A stretch of DNA of 64,000 nt. It comes from Kiloniellaceae bacterium. Lineage in GTDB: Bacteria; Pseudomonadota; Alphaproteobacteria; Kiloniellales; J153. The stretch covers positions 62,001 to 126,000 of the forward strand of contig JAJFGO010000003.1 of the NCBI GenBank assembly GCA_021776095.1. Reading direction: 5' to 3'. How positions within the stretch are numbered: the stretch's first letter is position 1; every line of letters starts with the position of its first letter. Below are positions 42,688 to 51,447 of the stretch, piece after piece. The notes under the pieces are model-generated. The model had not been told where the DNA came from. It saw only the letters and a list, made by a program, of their open reading frames with translations, and made no database searches. The translations under genes were made by a program, and so were the position numbers.

Positions 42688-43592
42688 GCCGATGCGCGCG
42701 CTTCGGCCACTGCGTGGCGGGACCAGTCTGCGGCGCGCAGAAGGTGGATCAGTCCGGACGCGGCCGGTGAATAGCGCCGGCCGGAGACCGCAAAAAGCGA
42801 TACGGTTCGCCGCAACTCCGCGTCTTTGATCGGAACCGCAACCACACTTTCGGGGACATGCGAGCTTCGCGGCGCAAGTCCCACCCCCAACCCCGCACCG
42901 ACGGAAGCCCCAAGATCGGCCTGATCGGAAAGTTCGTGATAGCCGTCCACCGAAATCTGTTGCTCTTTGAGAAGACCAGAGAAGGTGCCCGCGTGCTCGC
43001 AGTAGGGCCGGGTAATTATTTGCTGACCTTTCAGGTCCGAAAGCTCGACGGCGCCTTTGCTGCCTAGCGAATGGGTCGAGCCGGCAAACAGGACGAAGTC
43101 CTCGGTGAACAATGGCCACTGATCGATGCGCTCCCAGGTGACCTCGTCAATGGCGGTCACGCACAATTCACTCTCGCCTTCTTCGAGTTGCTGCATGGCT
43201 TCCTTTGCCGGCCCTCGAACTAGATGCAGTTTCAACCCGGGCATCGCCCGGGCCAGTTCACGAAGCGCCGGCAGAAGGATGCCAATTTCGATCGTCGCGG
43301 ATATTCCTAGGTGCAATGGCGCTGTCTCGTTCCGCCCATAGCTTTCCGCCTGCGCCTTTGCCGCCATGGCACTGTCGAGGCTTTGCTGGAGAAAAGGCCG
43401 CATCGTGCGGCCGAGTTCGGTCAGATGTGTCCTTGAGCGCTCGCGCCGGAACAACTCCCCGCCCAGTTCATCTTCCAGCTTCTTGACCGCGCGCGTCAGG
43501 GACGGTTGTGCAACGTTGCACTGCTCGGCCGCGCGGGTGAAGTTCAGGGTGCCGCACACCGCCAAGAAATATCGAATCTGATACAGTTCCAT
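42684..43592 (-). CDS. LysR-family transcriptional regulator
   Basis: The start is the ATG at 43592 (MELYQIRYFLAVCGTLNFTRAAEQ). The 302-residue protein has the LysR winged helix at residues 1-60 (CNVAQPSLTRAVKKLEDELGGELFRRE) and a periplasmic-binding-type effector domain. It belongs to the OxyR/HypT-like length class, but no identification of its signal is possible; the cysteines (for example CEHAGTFSG) are too few to claim a redox sensor. Its neighbour is the redoxin gene, a possible target. Confidence 0.87.
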   Translation of the reverse strand: MELYQIRYFLAVCGTLNFTRAAEQCNVAQPSLTRAVKKLEDELGGELFRRERSRTHLTELGRTMRPFLQQSLDSAMAAKAQAESYGRNETAPLHLGISATIEIGILLPALRELARAMPGLKLHLVRGPAKEAMQQLEEGESELCVTAIDEVTWERIDQWPLFTEDFVLFAGSTHSLGSKGAVELSDLKGQQIITRPYCEHAGTFSGLLKEQQISVDGYHELSDQADLGASVGAGLGVGLAPRSSHVPESVVAVPIKDAELRRTVSLFAVSGRRYSPAASGLIHLLRAADWSRHAVAEARASA

Positions 43593-44050
43593 AAAGAGCA
43601 GCTGACCCCGCGCCCGATAGCGATTGTTCACGTGAGCCTATAGGCCCTGTCCATGGAAACATGTGATTTCATCAACTTATCGCATTGAACAACGTGATGG
43701 AATGCGAATTTGTCTCACGATCGACCTGTGCTCCCGCAGGTCCAGCACCGGAGGCAAGCGGCAGAGTCCGCTCTGGGTCACCTCCGGACCAATGGCACCG
43801 CCATCCTGAGAGTCCGCACCCGGGGGCACAGCCGACGAAATCAGGCGGAAAGCAGACATCGTTACGCCGCCGGCCACTCGCGTTTTCTCCCCGGCACCCC
43901 TCGATTTTCGATTTAGTGGCCTGACCCGCCGTTTCCGTTACGCGTGACGAGATTGCCTCGGGGATCCGGTATATTCGGTCCGAGTAGGACTGCCCAAGGT
44001 GCCTAAGCGCAGCCAAGCCCCTGACGGCCAAATGCACCAAGGGAGGGCTT
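43593..44050. other. Spacer between cargo operon and right part of the island
   Basis: About 460 bases without a convincing gene. Frames on both strands are rich in Arg, Pro and Ser and have no binding sites. The middle (about 43720-43870) has several short GTCCGC/GCGGAC-like words and resembles degenerate, formerly repeated DNA, but no exact repeat unit can be defined. A GGGAGG binding site precedes the gene at 44051. Confidence 0.35.
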
Positions 44051-44740
44051 ATGGCTGAGCCTGCTAGAGCAGAGAGGAAACAGGGCACCATCCGCAGGGC
44101 TGGTAAGCAAAAACCTGCCAAGAAACACGATCCGAACCAGATCGCCGCTGCCGGGCTGCCCAATGAAGACGAAGCCGACTTTCTTGCCCGGACGGTTCTT
44201 CGCCCCACCGTCCAGGCGGCGGTGACGCTCCAGCAATTCGGCAAAAATTTCGGGACCCTCAACCTGTCAGGGTTGACCGATGCCCTGACGGTGCAGACCA
44301 AGTTGGCCAACGACGGCGACTTGGCACGGGGCGAGGCGATGCTGACCACGCAGGCCCATACTCTCGACGCGATTTACAATAACCTGGCCCGGCGGGCCAT
44401 CAACGCGGAGTACATGGACAACCTCGACCGTTACCTGAAACTAGCGCTTCGGGCTCAGTCCCAGTGCCGTGCGACCTGGGAGACTCTGGCGACCATGAAG
44501 AACCCGCCGATGATGGGCTACGTAAAACAGGCCAATATCTCCCAGGGTCATCAGCAGGTGAACAATGCGCCTTCGGGCGACTCGTCGCGCGCACGGGAAA
44601 ACTCGGATCTGCAAAGCAAACTATTGGAGGCGAAAAGTGGCGAACGGCTGGACATCGGAGCGGCGGGCGCGCCAGGCCGAGCTGATCCGGCAATGGCGAC
44701 CCTGGGAGAAGGCGACCGGACCAAGGACGCCGGAGGGTAA
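44051..44740 (+). CDS. Hypothetical island protein, 229 residues
   Basis: The ATG follows GGGAGG. The N-terminus is basic (RKQGTIRRAGKQKPAKKHDP), then a helical core runs from about residue 40 to 165 (LPNEDEADFLARTVLRPTVQAAVTLQQFG, LDAIYNNLARRAINAEYMDNLDRYLKLALRAQSQCRATWETL). The C-terminal tail is flexible and Gly/Ala-rich. Similar proteins occur in prophage-like regions, with no known role. Its 3' end overlaps the next gene by 104 bases in another frame. Confidence 0.65.
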   Translation: MAEPARAERKQGTIRRAGKQKPAKKHDPNQIAAAGLPNEDEADFLARTVLRPTVQAAVTLQQFGKNFGTLNLSGLTDALTVQTKLANDGDLARGEAMLTTQAHTLDAIYNNLARRAINAEYMDNLDRYLKLALRAQSQCRATWETLATMKNPPMMGYVKQANISQGHQQVNNAPSGDSSRARENSDLQSKLLEAKSGERLDIGAAGAPGRADPAMATLGEGDRTKDAGG

Positions 44741-44840
44741 GATCAGGATCTCGCGCAACGCCTACAAGGGTGGCTCGTGGCGACTCCTGCGCAACCTGGC
44801 GCGCGCCCTGAGGGAACAACGAAAGTTGCTGCCCAGGTGA
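44637..44840 (+). CDS. Small basic protein overlapping the upstream gene, 67 residues
   Basis: The start is GTG at 44637, after TTGGAGG at ideal spacing. The product begins VANGWTSERRARQAELIRQWRPWEKATGPRTPEGKIR in two parts and ends with NAYKGGSWRLLRNLARALREQRKLLPR. This type of small Arg/Trp-rich protein is commonly found right after the gene class upstream. The function is unknown; nucleic-acid binding is suggested by charge only. Confidence 0.65.
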   Translation: MANGWTSERRARQAELIRQWRPWEKATGPRTPEGKIRISRNAYKGGSWRLLRNLARALREQRKLLPR

Positions 44841-45048
44841 TTTCGGCTCCGACCAGTCGTCTATAGCCGCCAGTCCAGTTTGCCAGCGGGGGCCTGCTTG
44901 GGGCTGTTTGGCCTGGTGGACAACCCGGCGGTGATGGAGTAGAATTACACCTATGTCGCGCCAACTGGCGCCAACGGAATAAAGGCGGCCCAACGGACGT
45001 GCCGCTCCTTCCGGGGAGCCAAAGTCCTGCGGGTCGCCGACCCCTTTC

Positions 45049-45846
45049 TTACTGGCGTCTTTTCTTGGGTGGCCCGAGATATTTTCCCGGATTCTGAGCA
45101 AACTTGAGATATTGGCCGAAGACGCGGTATTTGAGGTCGCGCCACGATCGTCTGGTCAACTTGTTCGGATACGATGGCCGCATTCGCGTTACGAGATGCT
45201 TGGGATCGAGGGTATCTATTAGTGCGTGGACGACTGCTCCATACTGTAGCAGTCGTTGTCTCTCGGACGTATGGCGCGTTCTTGAGAGGATACGCGCAAG
45301 CGGAGATACCCATCGCCGCGTTTCCGTATCGGTTTCGAACGCCTTGACAAAGTCAATGAACGCAATTGTGTCCAGATTGCCATCCCGCCCTTCGAGCATA
45401 ATTTCCCCCACTGCACGCTGGGAGATTCTGTCAACTATGCGAACTCGCCGAGATTCTAGGCAGTTCAGAAAGTTCTGTAGCTGTTTGCCTCTTTCGTCCT
45501 GGCTCATAGCTATGGATAATCCGTCCTGACGAATAATCTCTATACGAGCCCAGAATCGACCGAACAAGAACAGGAGGCTACTGAAATCGTGAGATTCTAA
45601 GGTCTCCGCGCTGGGTTCAATGTTGTGCAGCTTCCTGAAATCGCTCTCGGCCAAGGAACGGAGCTTACCTACGAGCTCATCCGCAGCCTTCAGTAACGGG
45701 TCGAGGTGCTCATCGACAAATAGCTCAGCTGATCGCGAGCGCTCTGACCGATGTCGGAACTCTTGATAGAGAATGTCTAATGCCTTGACGGTAACTCCCC
45801 CGCCCAGGGCGGCAGTCAACAATTGAAACCATCCCGTGTCCGCCAT
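45049..45846 (-). CDS. Hypothetical protein with possible N-terminal membrane segment, 265 residues
   Basis: The N-terminus has a hydrophobic, Gly-rich segment (FQLLTAALGGGVTVKALDIL) that may touch the membrane, followed by a long helical, charged cytoplasmic-type domain (HLDPLLKAADELVGKLRSLAES and so on). The end is basic (GPPKKRRQ). No family is recognised. Base composition is less GC-rich than the core genes, consistent with acquired DNA. It is monocistronic and opposite to its neighbours. Confidence 0.6.
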   Translation of the reverse strand: MADTGWFQLLTAALGGGVTVKALDILYQEFRHRSERSRSAELFVDEHLDPLLKAADELVGKLRSLAESDFRKLHNIEPSAETLESHDFSSLLFLFGRFWARIEIIRQDGLSIAMSQDERGKQLQNFLNCLESRRVRIVDRISQRAVGEIMLEGRDGNLDTIAFIDFVKAFETDTETRRWVSPLARILSRTRHTSERQRLLQYGAVVHALIDTLDPKHLVTRMRPSYPNKLTRRSWRDLKYRVFGQYLKFAQNPGKYLGPPKKRRQ

Positions 45847-46121
45847 ATGCAGCGCACTCCGCTCGGCGAGTTGGAAACTGTAAATCTAAGTAGACAGAAA
45901 ATTTCCTCACCATCGCGTGTCGGCCTTCAGAATGTCAACTTTAACTAAGTCAAAGCATCAGGATTGTTAGGGCTCGAACATTGCGGCATGCATGCGGGCG
46001 TAGTGGGAAAGGCGCGCCAACGTCAGGGCGATTATTCTGGGTTACCACCCGTCAACAATCCCAAATATTGTTTGTTCGGCCAAAATAGCCAAAACTGACT
46101 CCAGGCAATAGGGGGAGTCGG

Positions 46122-46310
46122 ATGAAAACCCTCACGGCGAAGGACGCCAAATACGGCTTCGGGCGGTTGATCGACCTTGCCCGCGCCGAGCCGGTGACGG
46201 TGGCCAAGCACGGGCACCCCGTCGTGGTGGTCATGGCGGTTGAAGAGTTCGAGCGGCTCAAGGCGCTCGAAACAGCGGTGCAGTCACCTGAGCGAAAGGC
46301 AAAGGCCTGA
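46122..46310 (+). CDS. Phd/YefM-family antitoxin, no toxin partner
   Basis: The 62-residue protein has the Phd/YefM DNA-binding fold: KTLTAKDAKYGFGRLIDLARAEPVTVAKHGHPVVVVMAVEEF in sequence. Antitoxins of this family normally neutralise a Doc, RelE or PIN toxin encoded next to them. Here the next gene, one base after its stop, is hsdM, so it may act as a transcriptional regulator of the restriction locus or be an orphan. Confidence 0.82.
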   Translation: MKTLTAKDAKYGFGRLIDLARAEPVTVAKHGHPVVVVMAVEEFERLKALETAVQSPERKAKA

Positions 46311-46311
46311 A

Positions 46312-48513
46312 ATGGCGATCAAGAAATCCGACCTCTACTCCTCGCTCTGGGCCTCCTGCGATGAACTGCGCGGCGGCATGGATGCCGGCCAGTACAAGGA
46401 CTACGTCCTGTTCATGCTGTTCATCAAGTACATCACCGACAAGTACGGGAACAGCGACGACTTCTCCCCGCCGGTCACCATCCCCAAGGGCGCGAGCTTC
46501 ACCGACATGATCGCGCTCAAGGGCAAAAGCGACGTCGGCGACAAGATCAACACCCAGATCATCCAGCCGCTGATCGACGCCAATTCACGGCTCGCCCGCA
46601 GCGACTTCCCCGACTTCAACGATCCGAACAAGCTCGGAGAAGGGCAGGCGATGGTGGATCGCCTGACGAACCTCATCGGCATCTTCCAAAGGCCCGAGCT
46701 CGACTTCTCGCAGAACCGCGCCGAGCACGACGACATCCTCGGCGACGCCTACGAATACCTCATGCGGCACTTCGCCACCGAGAGCGGGAAGAGCAAAGGC
46801 CAGTTCTATACGCCGGCCGAAGTCAGCCGCGTCATCGCCAAGGTGATCGGCATCTCGCCAGAGAACGCCAAGGCCTCGACCACGGCCTACGACCCCACCT
46901 GCGGATCGGGCTCGCTGCTCCTGAAGGTGCCCGCCGAGGCGGGCAAGCACATTACCCTCGAAGGGCAGGAGAGGGATGTGACCACCGCCGGTCTCGCCCG
47001 CATGAACATGATCCTGCACGATTTCCCGACGGCGAATATCATCTCGGGCAACACGCTGGCCGCGCCCAAGTTCAGGGACGGCGAGAACCTGCGCACCTAC
47101 GACTACGCCGTCGCCAATCCGCCCTTCTCCGACAAGACCTGGAGCACCGGCCTCACGCCCGCCAGCGACCCCTTCCAGCGCTTCGCTTGGGGCGAGCCGC
47201 CGGCCAAGCAGGGCGACTATGCCTACCTGCTGCACATCGTCCGATCGATGAAGGGCGCGGGAAAGGGCGCCTGCATCCTGCCGCACGGTGTGCTCTTTCG
47301 CGGCCATGCCGAGGCTACGATCCGTGAGAAGCTCGTCCGTTCCGGCTACCTGAAGGGCATCATCGGACTGCCCGCCAACCTCTTCTACGGTACCGGCATC
47401 CCCGCCTGCATCCTGGTTCTCGACAAGGAGAACGCCGCCGCCCGCAAGGGCGTGTTCATGATCGACGCCTCGAAGGGGTTCATCAAGGACGGCAACAAGA
47501 ACCGCCTGCGCGAGCAGGACATTCACAAGATCGTGGACATCTTCGCCAAGCTGGCCGACAGCCCGCGCTACGCCCGCATGGTGCCGCTGGACGAGATCGC
47601 CGGCCCAAAGAACGACTTCAACCTCAATCTGCCGCGCTACATCGATAGCACCGAGCCGGAAGACCTGCAGGACATCGACGGCCACTTGAGGGGCGGCATT
47701 CCGGAGCGCGATCTCGACGCCTTGGCCGCCTATTGGCAGGTGCTGCCAAGCGTGCGCGCCGCTCTGTTCGAGTCCGCCGGCCGCCCCGGCTACGCCCGCC
47801 TTGCGCCGGCGCTGCCCGAGGTTAAGCCCGCCATTTTTAGCCACGCCGAGTTTACCGCCTTCAACGAGCAGGCGATTCAGCGCTTCAACCGCTGGCGCGA
47901 AGAGAACCAGCCACGGCTCACCGGCTTCGCCAAGGACGGCCACCCCAAGGTGCTGATCGAGACCATCGCCGAGGCGCTGCTCGTCACCTTCCGCCCGGCG
48001 CCGCTGCTCGACGCCTACGACATCTACCAGCACCTGATGGACTACTGGGCCAAGACCATGCAGGACGACTGCTATCTGATTTCCGCCGATGGCTGGGTAA
48101 AGGGCGCGGAGCCTCGCGAGATCGTTCGTGTCAAGAACAAGGACAACAAGCTCGTTTGGCCGGAGCCGCACGACTACCTGAAAGGTAAGCGGCGATTCAA
48201 GTCCGATCTGGTGCCCGCGCCAATTCTAGTTGCCAAGTACTTTGTTGCCGAGCGTGACGCCATCGAAGCTCTGGACAACGAGCTCGCCACTCTGGAGCAG
48301 CAACTCGATGAAATGCGCGAGGAGAACAGCAGCGAGGAAGGGCTGCTTTCAGAGGTGATCGAAGGCGAGGGCGACAAGCAGAAGATCACCGCAAAGGCTG
48401 TGAAAGCTCGCCTGAAAGAGATCGGGAATAACCCCGTCTACAGCGACGAGCGCTACAAGTTCGACACCTACACGCAGCATGTCCTCAAGGCCGGCCAGAC
48501 GACCAAGCAGTAA
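46312..48513 (+). CDS. hsdM: Type I restriction-modification DNA methyltransferase subunit
   Basis: The start ATG at 46312 lies one base after the antitoxin stop. The 733-residue protein has the HsdM N-terminal helical domain (SLWASCDELRGGMDAGQYKDYVLFMLFIKYI), the SAM-binding motif DPTCGSGSLL near residue 193 and the adenine-N6 catalytic NPPF near residue 268. The C-terminal part is long and coiled (LDNELATLEQQLDEMREENS). Normally it needs HsdS for target recognition; no hsdS is present, so activity requires an HsdS from elsewhere. Confidence 0.92.
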   Translation: MAIKKSDLYSSLWASCDELRGGMDAGQYKDYVLFMLFIKYITDKYGNSDDFSPPVTIPKGASFTDMIALKGKSDVGDKINTQIIQPLIDANSRLARSDFPDFNDPNKLGEGQAMVDRLTNLIGIFQRPELDFSQNRAEHDDILGDAYEYLMRHFATESGKSKGQFYTPAEVSRVIAKVIGISPENAKASTTAYDPTCGSGSLLLKVPAEAGKHITLEGQERDVTTAGLARMNMILHDFPTANIISGNTLAAPKFRDGENLRTYDYAVANPPFSDKTWSTGLTPASDPFQRFAWGEPPAKQGDYAYLLHIVRSMKGAGKGACILPHGVLFRGHAEATIREKLVRSGYLKGIIGLPANLFYGTGIPACILVLDKENAAARKGVFMIDASKGFIKDGNKNRLREQDIHKIVDIFAKLADSPRYARMVPLDEIAGPKNDFNLNLPRYIDSTEPEDLQDIDGHLRGGIPERDLDALAAYWQVLPSVRAALFESAGRPGYARLAPALPEVKPAIFSHAEFTAFNEQAIQRFNRWREENQPRLTGFAKDGHPKVLIETIAEALLVTFRPAPLLDAYDIYQHLMDYWAKTMQDDCYLISADGWVKGAEPREIVRVKNKDNKLVWPEPHDYLKGKRRFKSDLVPAPILVAKYFVAERDAIEALDNELATLEQQLDEMREENSSEEGLLSEVIEGEGDKQKITAKAVKARLKEIGNNPVYSDERYKFDTYTQHVLKAGQTTKQ

Positions 48514-49815
48514 GAGGACGAAACTAAGCGGCGCTTCATCGAGGAGCCGGCAAACCTCAAACTCCTGATCGTGGTGAGCAAGCTGCTCACCGGCTTCGAT
48601 GCGCCGAGCTGCAGCTACATCTACCTCGACAACGAGTTGCGCGATCACAACCTGTTCCAGGCCATCTGCCGCACCAACCGGCTCGACGGGGAAGACAAGG
48701 ACTACGGCCACATCGTCGATTTCAAGGAGCTGTTCGGCGACGTGCAGCAGGCGATCGCGGTCTACAGTTCCGACGAACTGGACGTCGACGAGGGCGACGG
48801 CGGCGACAACAACGTCCACCTCAAGAACTGGCTGGAAGAAGGTAGGAAGAAGCTCGACGAGGCCCGCGAAGCGTTGCGTTATTTGTGCGAGCCGGTGGCG
48901 CTGCCGCGCGAGGTGGAGCAGTTCCTGCATTACTTCTGCGGCGACGCCGCCAACCCGAACGCGCTGAACGAGACTGAGGCGCTGCGGATATCGTTCTACA
49001 AGGCGGTGGCCACCTTCGTGCGCGCCTTTGCCGCGATCGCGCAGGACCTGACCGAGGCGGGCTATTCCGACGCTGAAGCAGCGACGTTGCAGAAAGAGGT
49101 CGCGTTTTACAGTGACATCCGTGCGGCCATCAAAAAGCACTCGGGCGAGGAGCTCGACGTCAAGCCCTACGAGGCAGACATGCGCCACCTCCTCAACACG
49201 TACATTCAAGCCGACCCGGCCGCTGACCTGGGCAAGCTGGGCCAGATGTCGCTGACCGAGCTTATCATCGAGACCGGCATTCACGACGCCATCGCCAGGA
49301 AGCTCAACGAAAAGGGCAAGCTCTCGAAGAACGCCATCGCCGAGGGGATCATCAATAACGTCCGCAAGACCATCATTCGTGACCAGCTGACGGACCCTCG
49401 GTTCTACGAGCAGATGTCGAAGCTGCTCGACGACCTCATCAAGCAGAGCCGGGCGGATACGGCAGCGTACGAGGAGTTTCTGCGGAAGGCCGAGGCGCTG
49501 GTGAAGCGGCTGGCGGCGAAGCAACCCGACGCGGGCATTCCAGCCGTTCTGCACGGTAAGCCCGAAGCCGTGGTGTTGTTCAACAATCTTGGCTCGATCG
49601 CGGCAGCGAGTTTTCAGTGTCCGGTGGATGACGAGGCGAAGGCGGAGCTGGCCCTGAAGATCGACCTCGCTGTGCGCGAACGCGCCCCCGCGGGATGGAA
49701 GGGCGATCAGGCGCGTGAGGCGCAGGTGCTCAATGCTCTGTTTCCGATCCTCGGCCGCGACCGCGAGGCCACGCAGGCGCTGTTCGAGATTATCAAGAAT
49801 CAGCCGGGGTATTGA
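48514..49815 (+). pseudogene. hsdR: Type I restriction subunit, C-terminal remnant
   Basis: Directly after the hsdM stop, in the same frame, the DNA encodes HsdR sequence starting EDETKRRFIEEPANLKLLIV. It keeps helicase motifs V (SKLLTGFDAPS) and VI (LFQAICRTNRLDGE) and about 380 residues of the C-terminal helical domain. The nuclease domain and most of the motor, plus all of hsdS, are missing. The remnant of 433 codons compares with about 1000 in a full HsdR. No proper start codon with a binding site is seen except GTG at 48571. Confidence 0.88.
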
Positions 49816-50531
49816 TGGCGGAGACGATCCAGCTCGGCGACATCGTCATCGCGGTGACCCGGAAGGATATCAAGCATGTTCATCTGTCGGTGCACCCACC
49901 GAGCGGCCGCGTCACGCTGGTCGCACCCATCGGAACCCGCCCGGAGGTGGCTCGGGCCTACGCGATCTCCAGGCTGGGATGGATCCGCGACCAGCAGGCG
50001 AAGCTGCTAGGGCAGGCGAGGGAGACACCGCGACAGTTCGTCGAGCGGGAGAGCCACTACCTCTGGGGCCGGCGCTATCTGCTGTCCGTCGTTGAGAAGG
50101 ACGCGAAGCCCTCCGTAACGCTCGATCATCGTCGGATCACACTGACCGTCCGTCCCGGCCGCAGCAAAGCGAAGCGCGAGGCGGCCATGCACGAGTGGCA
50201 CAAATCGTTGCTTCACGACGCAGTACCGGGACTGATCAAGAAATGGGAGACGAAACTCGGCGTGAAGGTTTCCGGCTACTTCCTCCAGCGCATGAAGACG
50301 AAGTGGGGCGGCTGCAATCACCGGGCGCGGAATATCCGCCTGAACACCGAGCTGGTAAAGAAGCCGAAGGACCTGCTGGAATACGTTGTCGTGCACGAGT
50401 TGATCCACCTGATCGAGCCCACGCACAGCGAACGCTTCCTTGAGTTGATGGCCGAGCACTACCCGGCTTGGCGGGAGGCTCGCGAAGAGCTCAACGAACT
50501 GCCGCTGGCGGCCGAGGTATGGAATGAATGA
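49815..50531 (+). CDS. YgjP-like metallopeptidase (SprT/M48-related)
   Basis: The ATG overlaps the hsdR-remnant stop (TGATG at 49813). The 238-residue protein has the zinc-protease motif in VVHELIHLIEPTHSERF (HELIH plus a downstream His) and the preceding KWGGCNHRARNIRLNTELVKKP, typical of YgjP/DUF45 proteins. This family often lies just after hsdR in type I restriction loci. The role there is unknown. Confidence 0.88.
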   Translation: MAETIQLGDIVIAVTRKDIKHVHLSVHPPSGRVTLVAPIGTRPEVARAYAISRLGWIRDQQAKLLGQARETPRQFVERESHYLWGRRYLLSVVEKDAKPSVTLDHRRITLTVRPGRSKAKREAAMHEWHKSLLHDAVPGLIKKWETKLGVKVSGYFLQRMKTKWGGCNHRARNIRLNTELVKKPKDLLEYVVVHELIHLIEPTHSERFLELMAEHYPAWREAREELNELPLAAEVWNE

Positions 50532-50683
50532 TTGCTTGGTGAGGTTGTGCTGGTTAGTCGGGGTGGTTTATCCGTCGGACCTTCAGGACGCCGCCGTGCA
50601 GACGGTCCTGCAACAGGCCGAAGTGCTTTCGGCACGGTGGGCGGCATGAGCCAGGGCCAAGATATAGCCGCCGGAGACGCCTG

Positions 50684-51376
50684 ATGGCGCGGTCCGTCAG
50701 TTCCCTAAAGGCGCTTCAGCTCGACCCTGAAAAGGTCGCCTACTGGTATTTCCGCCTGAACGGCTATCTCCAGATCGAGAATTTCGTTGTTCACCCCGAA
50801 AGGCACGGAGGCCAGCGTACGGACGCCGATCTGCTAGCCGTCCGATTCCCTCACCGTGCCGAGCGCCTGATCGACGATCCGAACGACATCATGCCGGATG
50901 ATGAGCACCGGCTCTCGCTCTCCCACGACCTGATCGATGTGGTCATCGCCGAGGTGAAGACGAACCAGCCCTGCACCCTGAACGGCCCCTGGACGCAGGA
51001 ATACCGCCAGAATGTCCACCGCGTGCTGGCCGTGATCGGCTGCCTTCCGCCCGACCGCATCGCCGAGGCCGCAGCGGACATCTACCGGGCTGGCATCCAT
51101 GCAAGCGACTTGGGACTTCGTATCCGCCTTGTCGCGGTGGGGCGAGACCGCAGTGATGACCTCGCGGCGCACTATCCCGACGTGACCCAGCTGATCTGGG
51201 CGGACCTGCTCGCGTTCATCTGGGATCGCTTTCATACCTACAGGCAGCAGAAGACCCAAGTGGACCAGTGGGACGCGCAGGGGCGGAAAATCAAACTCCT
51301 CGCAGATCGGTCAAAAAATGCAGGAGAGTTCGTCGCTAGCGCATTGCCCCTCATGGGAGTGCGGAATGACCTTTGA
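50684..51376 (+). CDS. Hypothetical protein with PD-(D/E)XK nuclease-like pattern, 230 residues
   Basis: The N-terminal half shows the spacing of a PD-(D/E)XK nuclease core: YWYFRLNGYLQIENFVVHP, then RTDADLLAVRFPHR with an acidic residue, then SHDLIDVVIAEVKTNQP with the E-x-K pair. The C-terminal half is helical. This is inferred from motif order and not from a known family. Its place after the restriction remnants suggests a defence role. Confidence 0.65.
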   Translation: MARSVSSLKALQLDPEKVAYWYFRLNGYLQIENFVVHPERHGGQRTDADLLAVRFPHRAERLIDDPNDIMPDDEHRLSLSHDLIDVVIAEVKTNQPCTLNGPWTQEYRQNVHRVLAVIGCLPPDRIAEAAADIYRAGIHASDLGLRIRLVAVGRDRSDDLAAHYPDVTQLIWADLLAFIWDRFHTYRQQKTQVDQWDAQGRKIKLLADRSKNAGEFVASALPLMGVRNDL

Positions 51377-51447
51377 AGCCCCAAACATCAAGTGAACTGG
51401 CCGAAGGCCGTCAAAGATAAGATCTAAAATTTGAAGGGAAATTTGCG

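Noticed and set aside
43593-44050. Possible CRISPR-like or repeat array in the spacer
   Set aside because: Short GTCCGC/GCGGAC words recur, but there is no constant unit or spacing.
43672-44349. A 225-codon minus-strand frame in the spacer and antisense to the gene at 44051
   Set aside because: No binding site, rich in Ser, Ala and Arg, and the opposite strand has a strong GGGAGG-ATG start with a coherent product.
46585-48171. A 528-codon open frame antisense to hsdM
   Set aside because: It mirrors the codon pattern of hsdM, has no ribosome binding site and no recognisable domain. High GC content creates such shadows.
48349-49554. A 401-codon antisense frame over the hsdR remnant
   Set aside because: Shadow of a clearly recognisable HsdR reading frame; composition is dominated by Val, Leu, Ala and Gly as expected for such mirrors.
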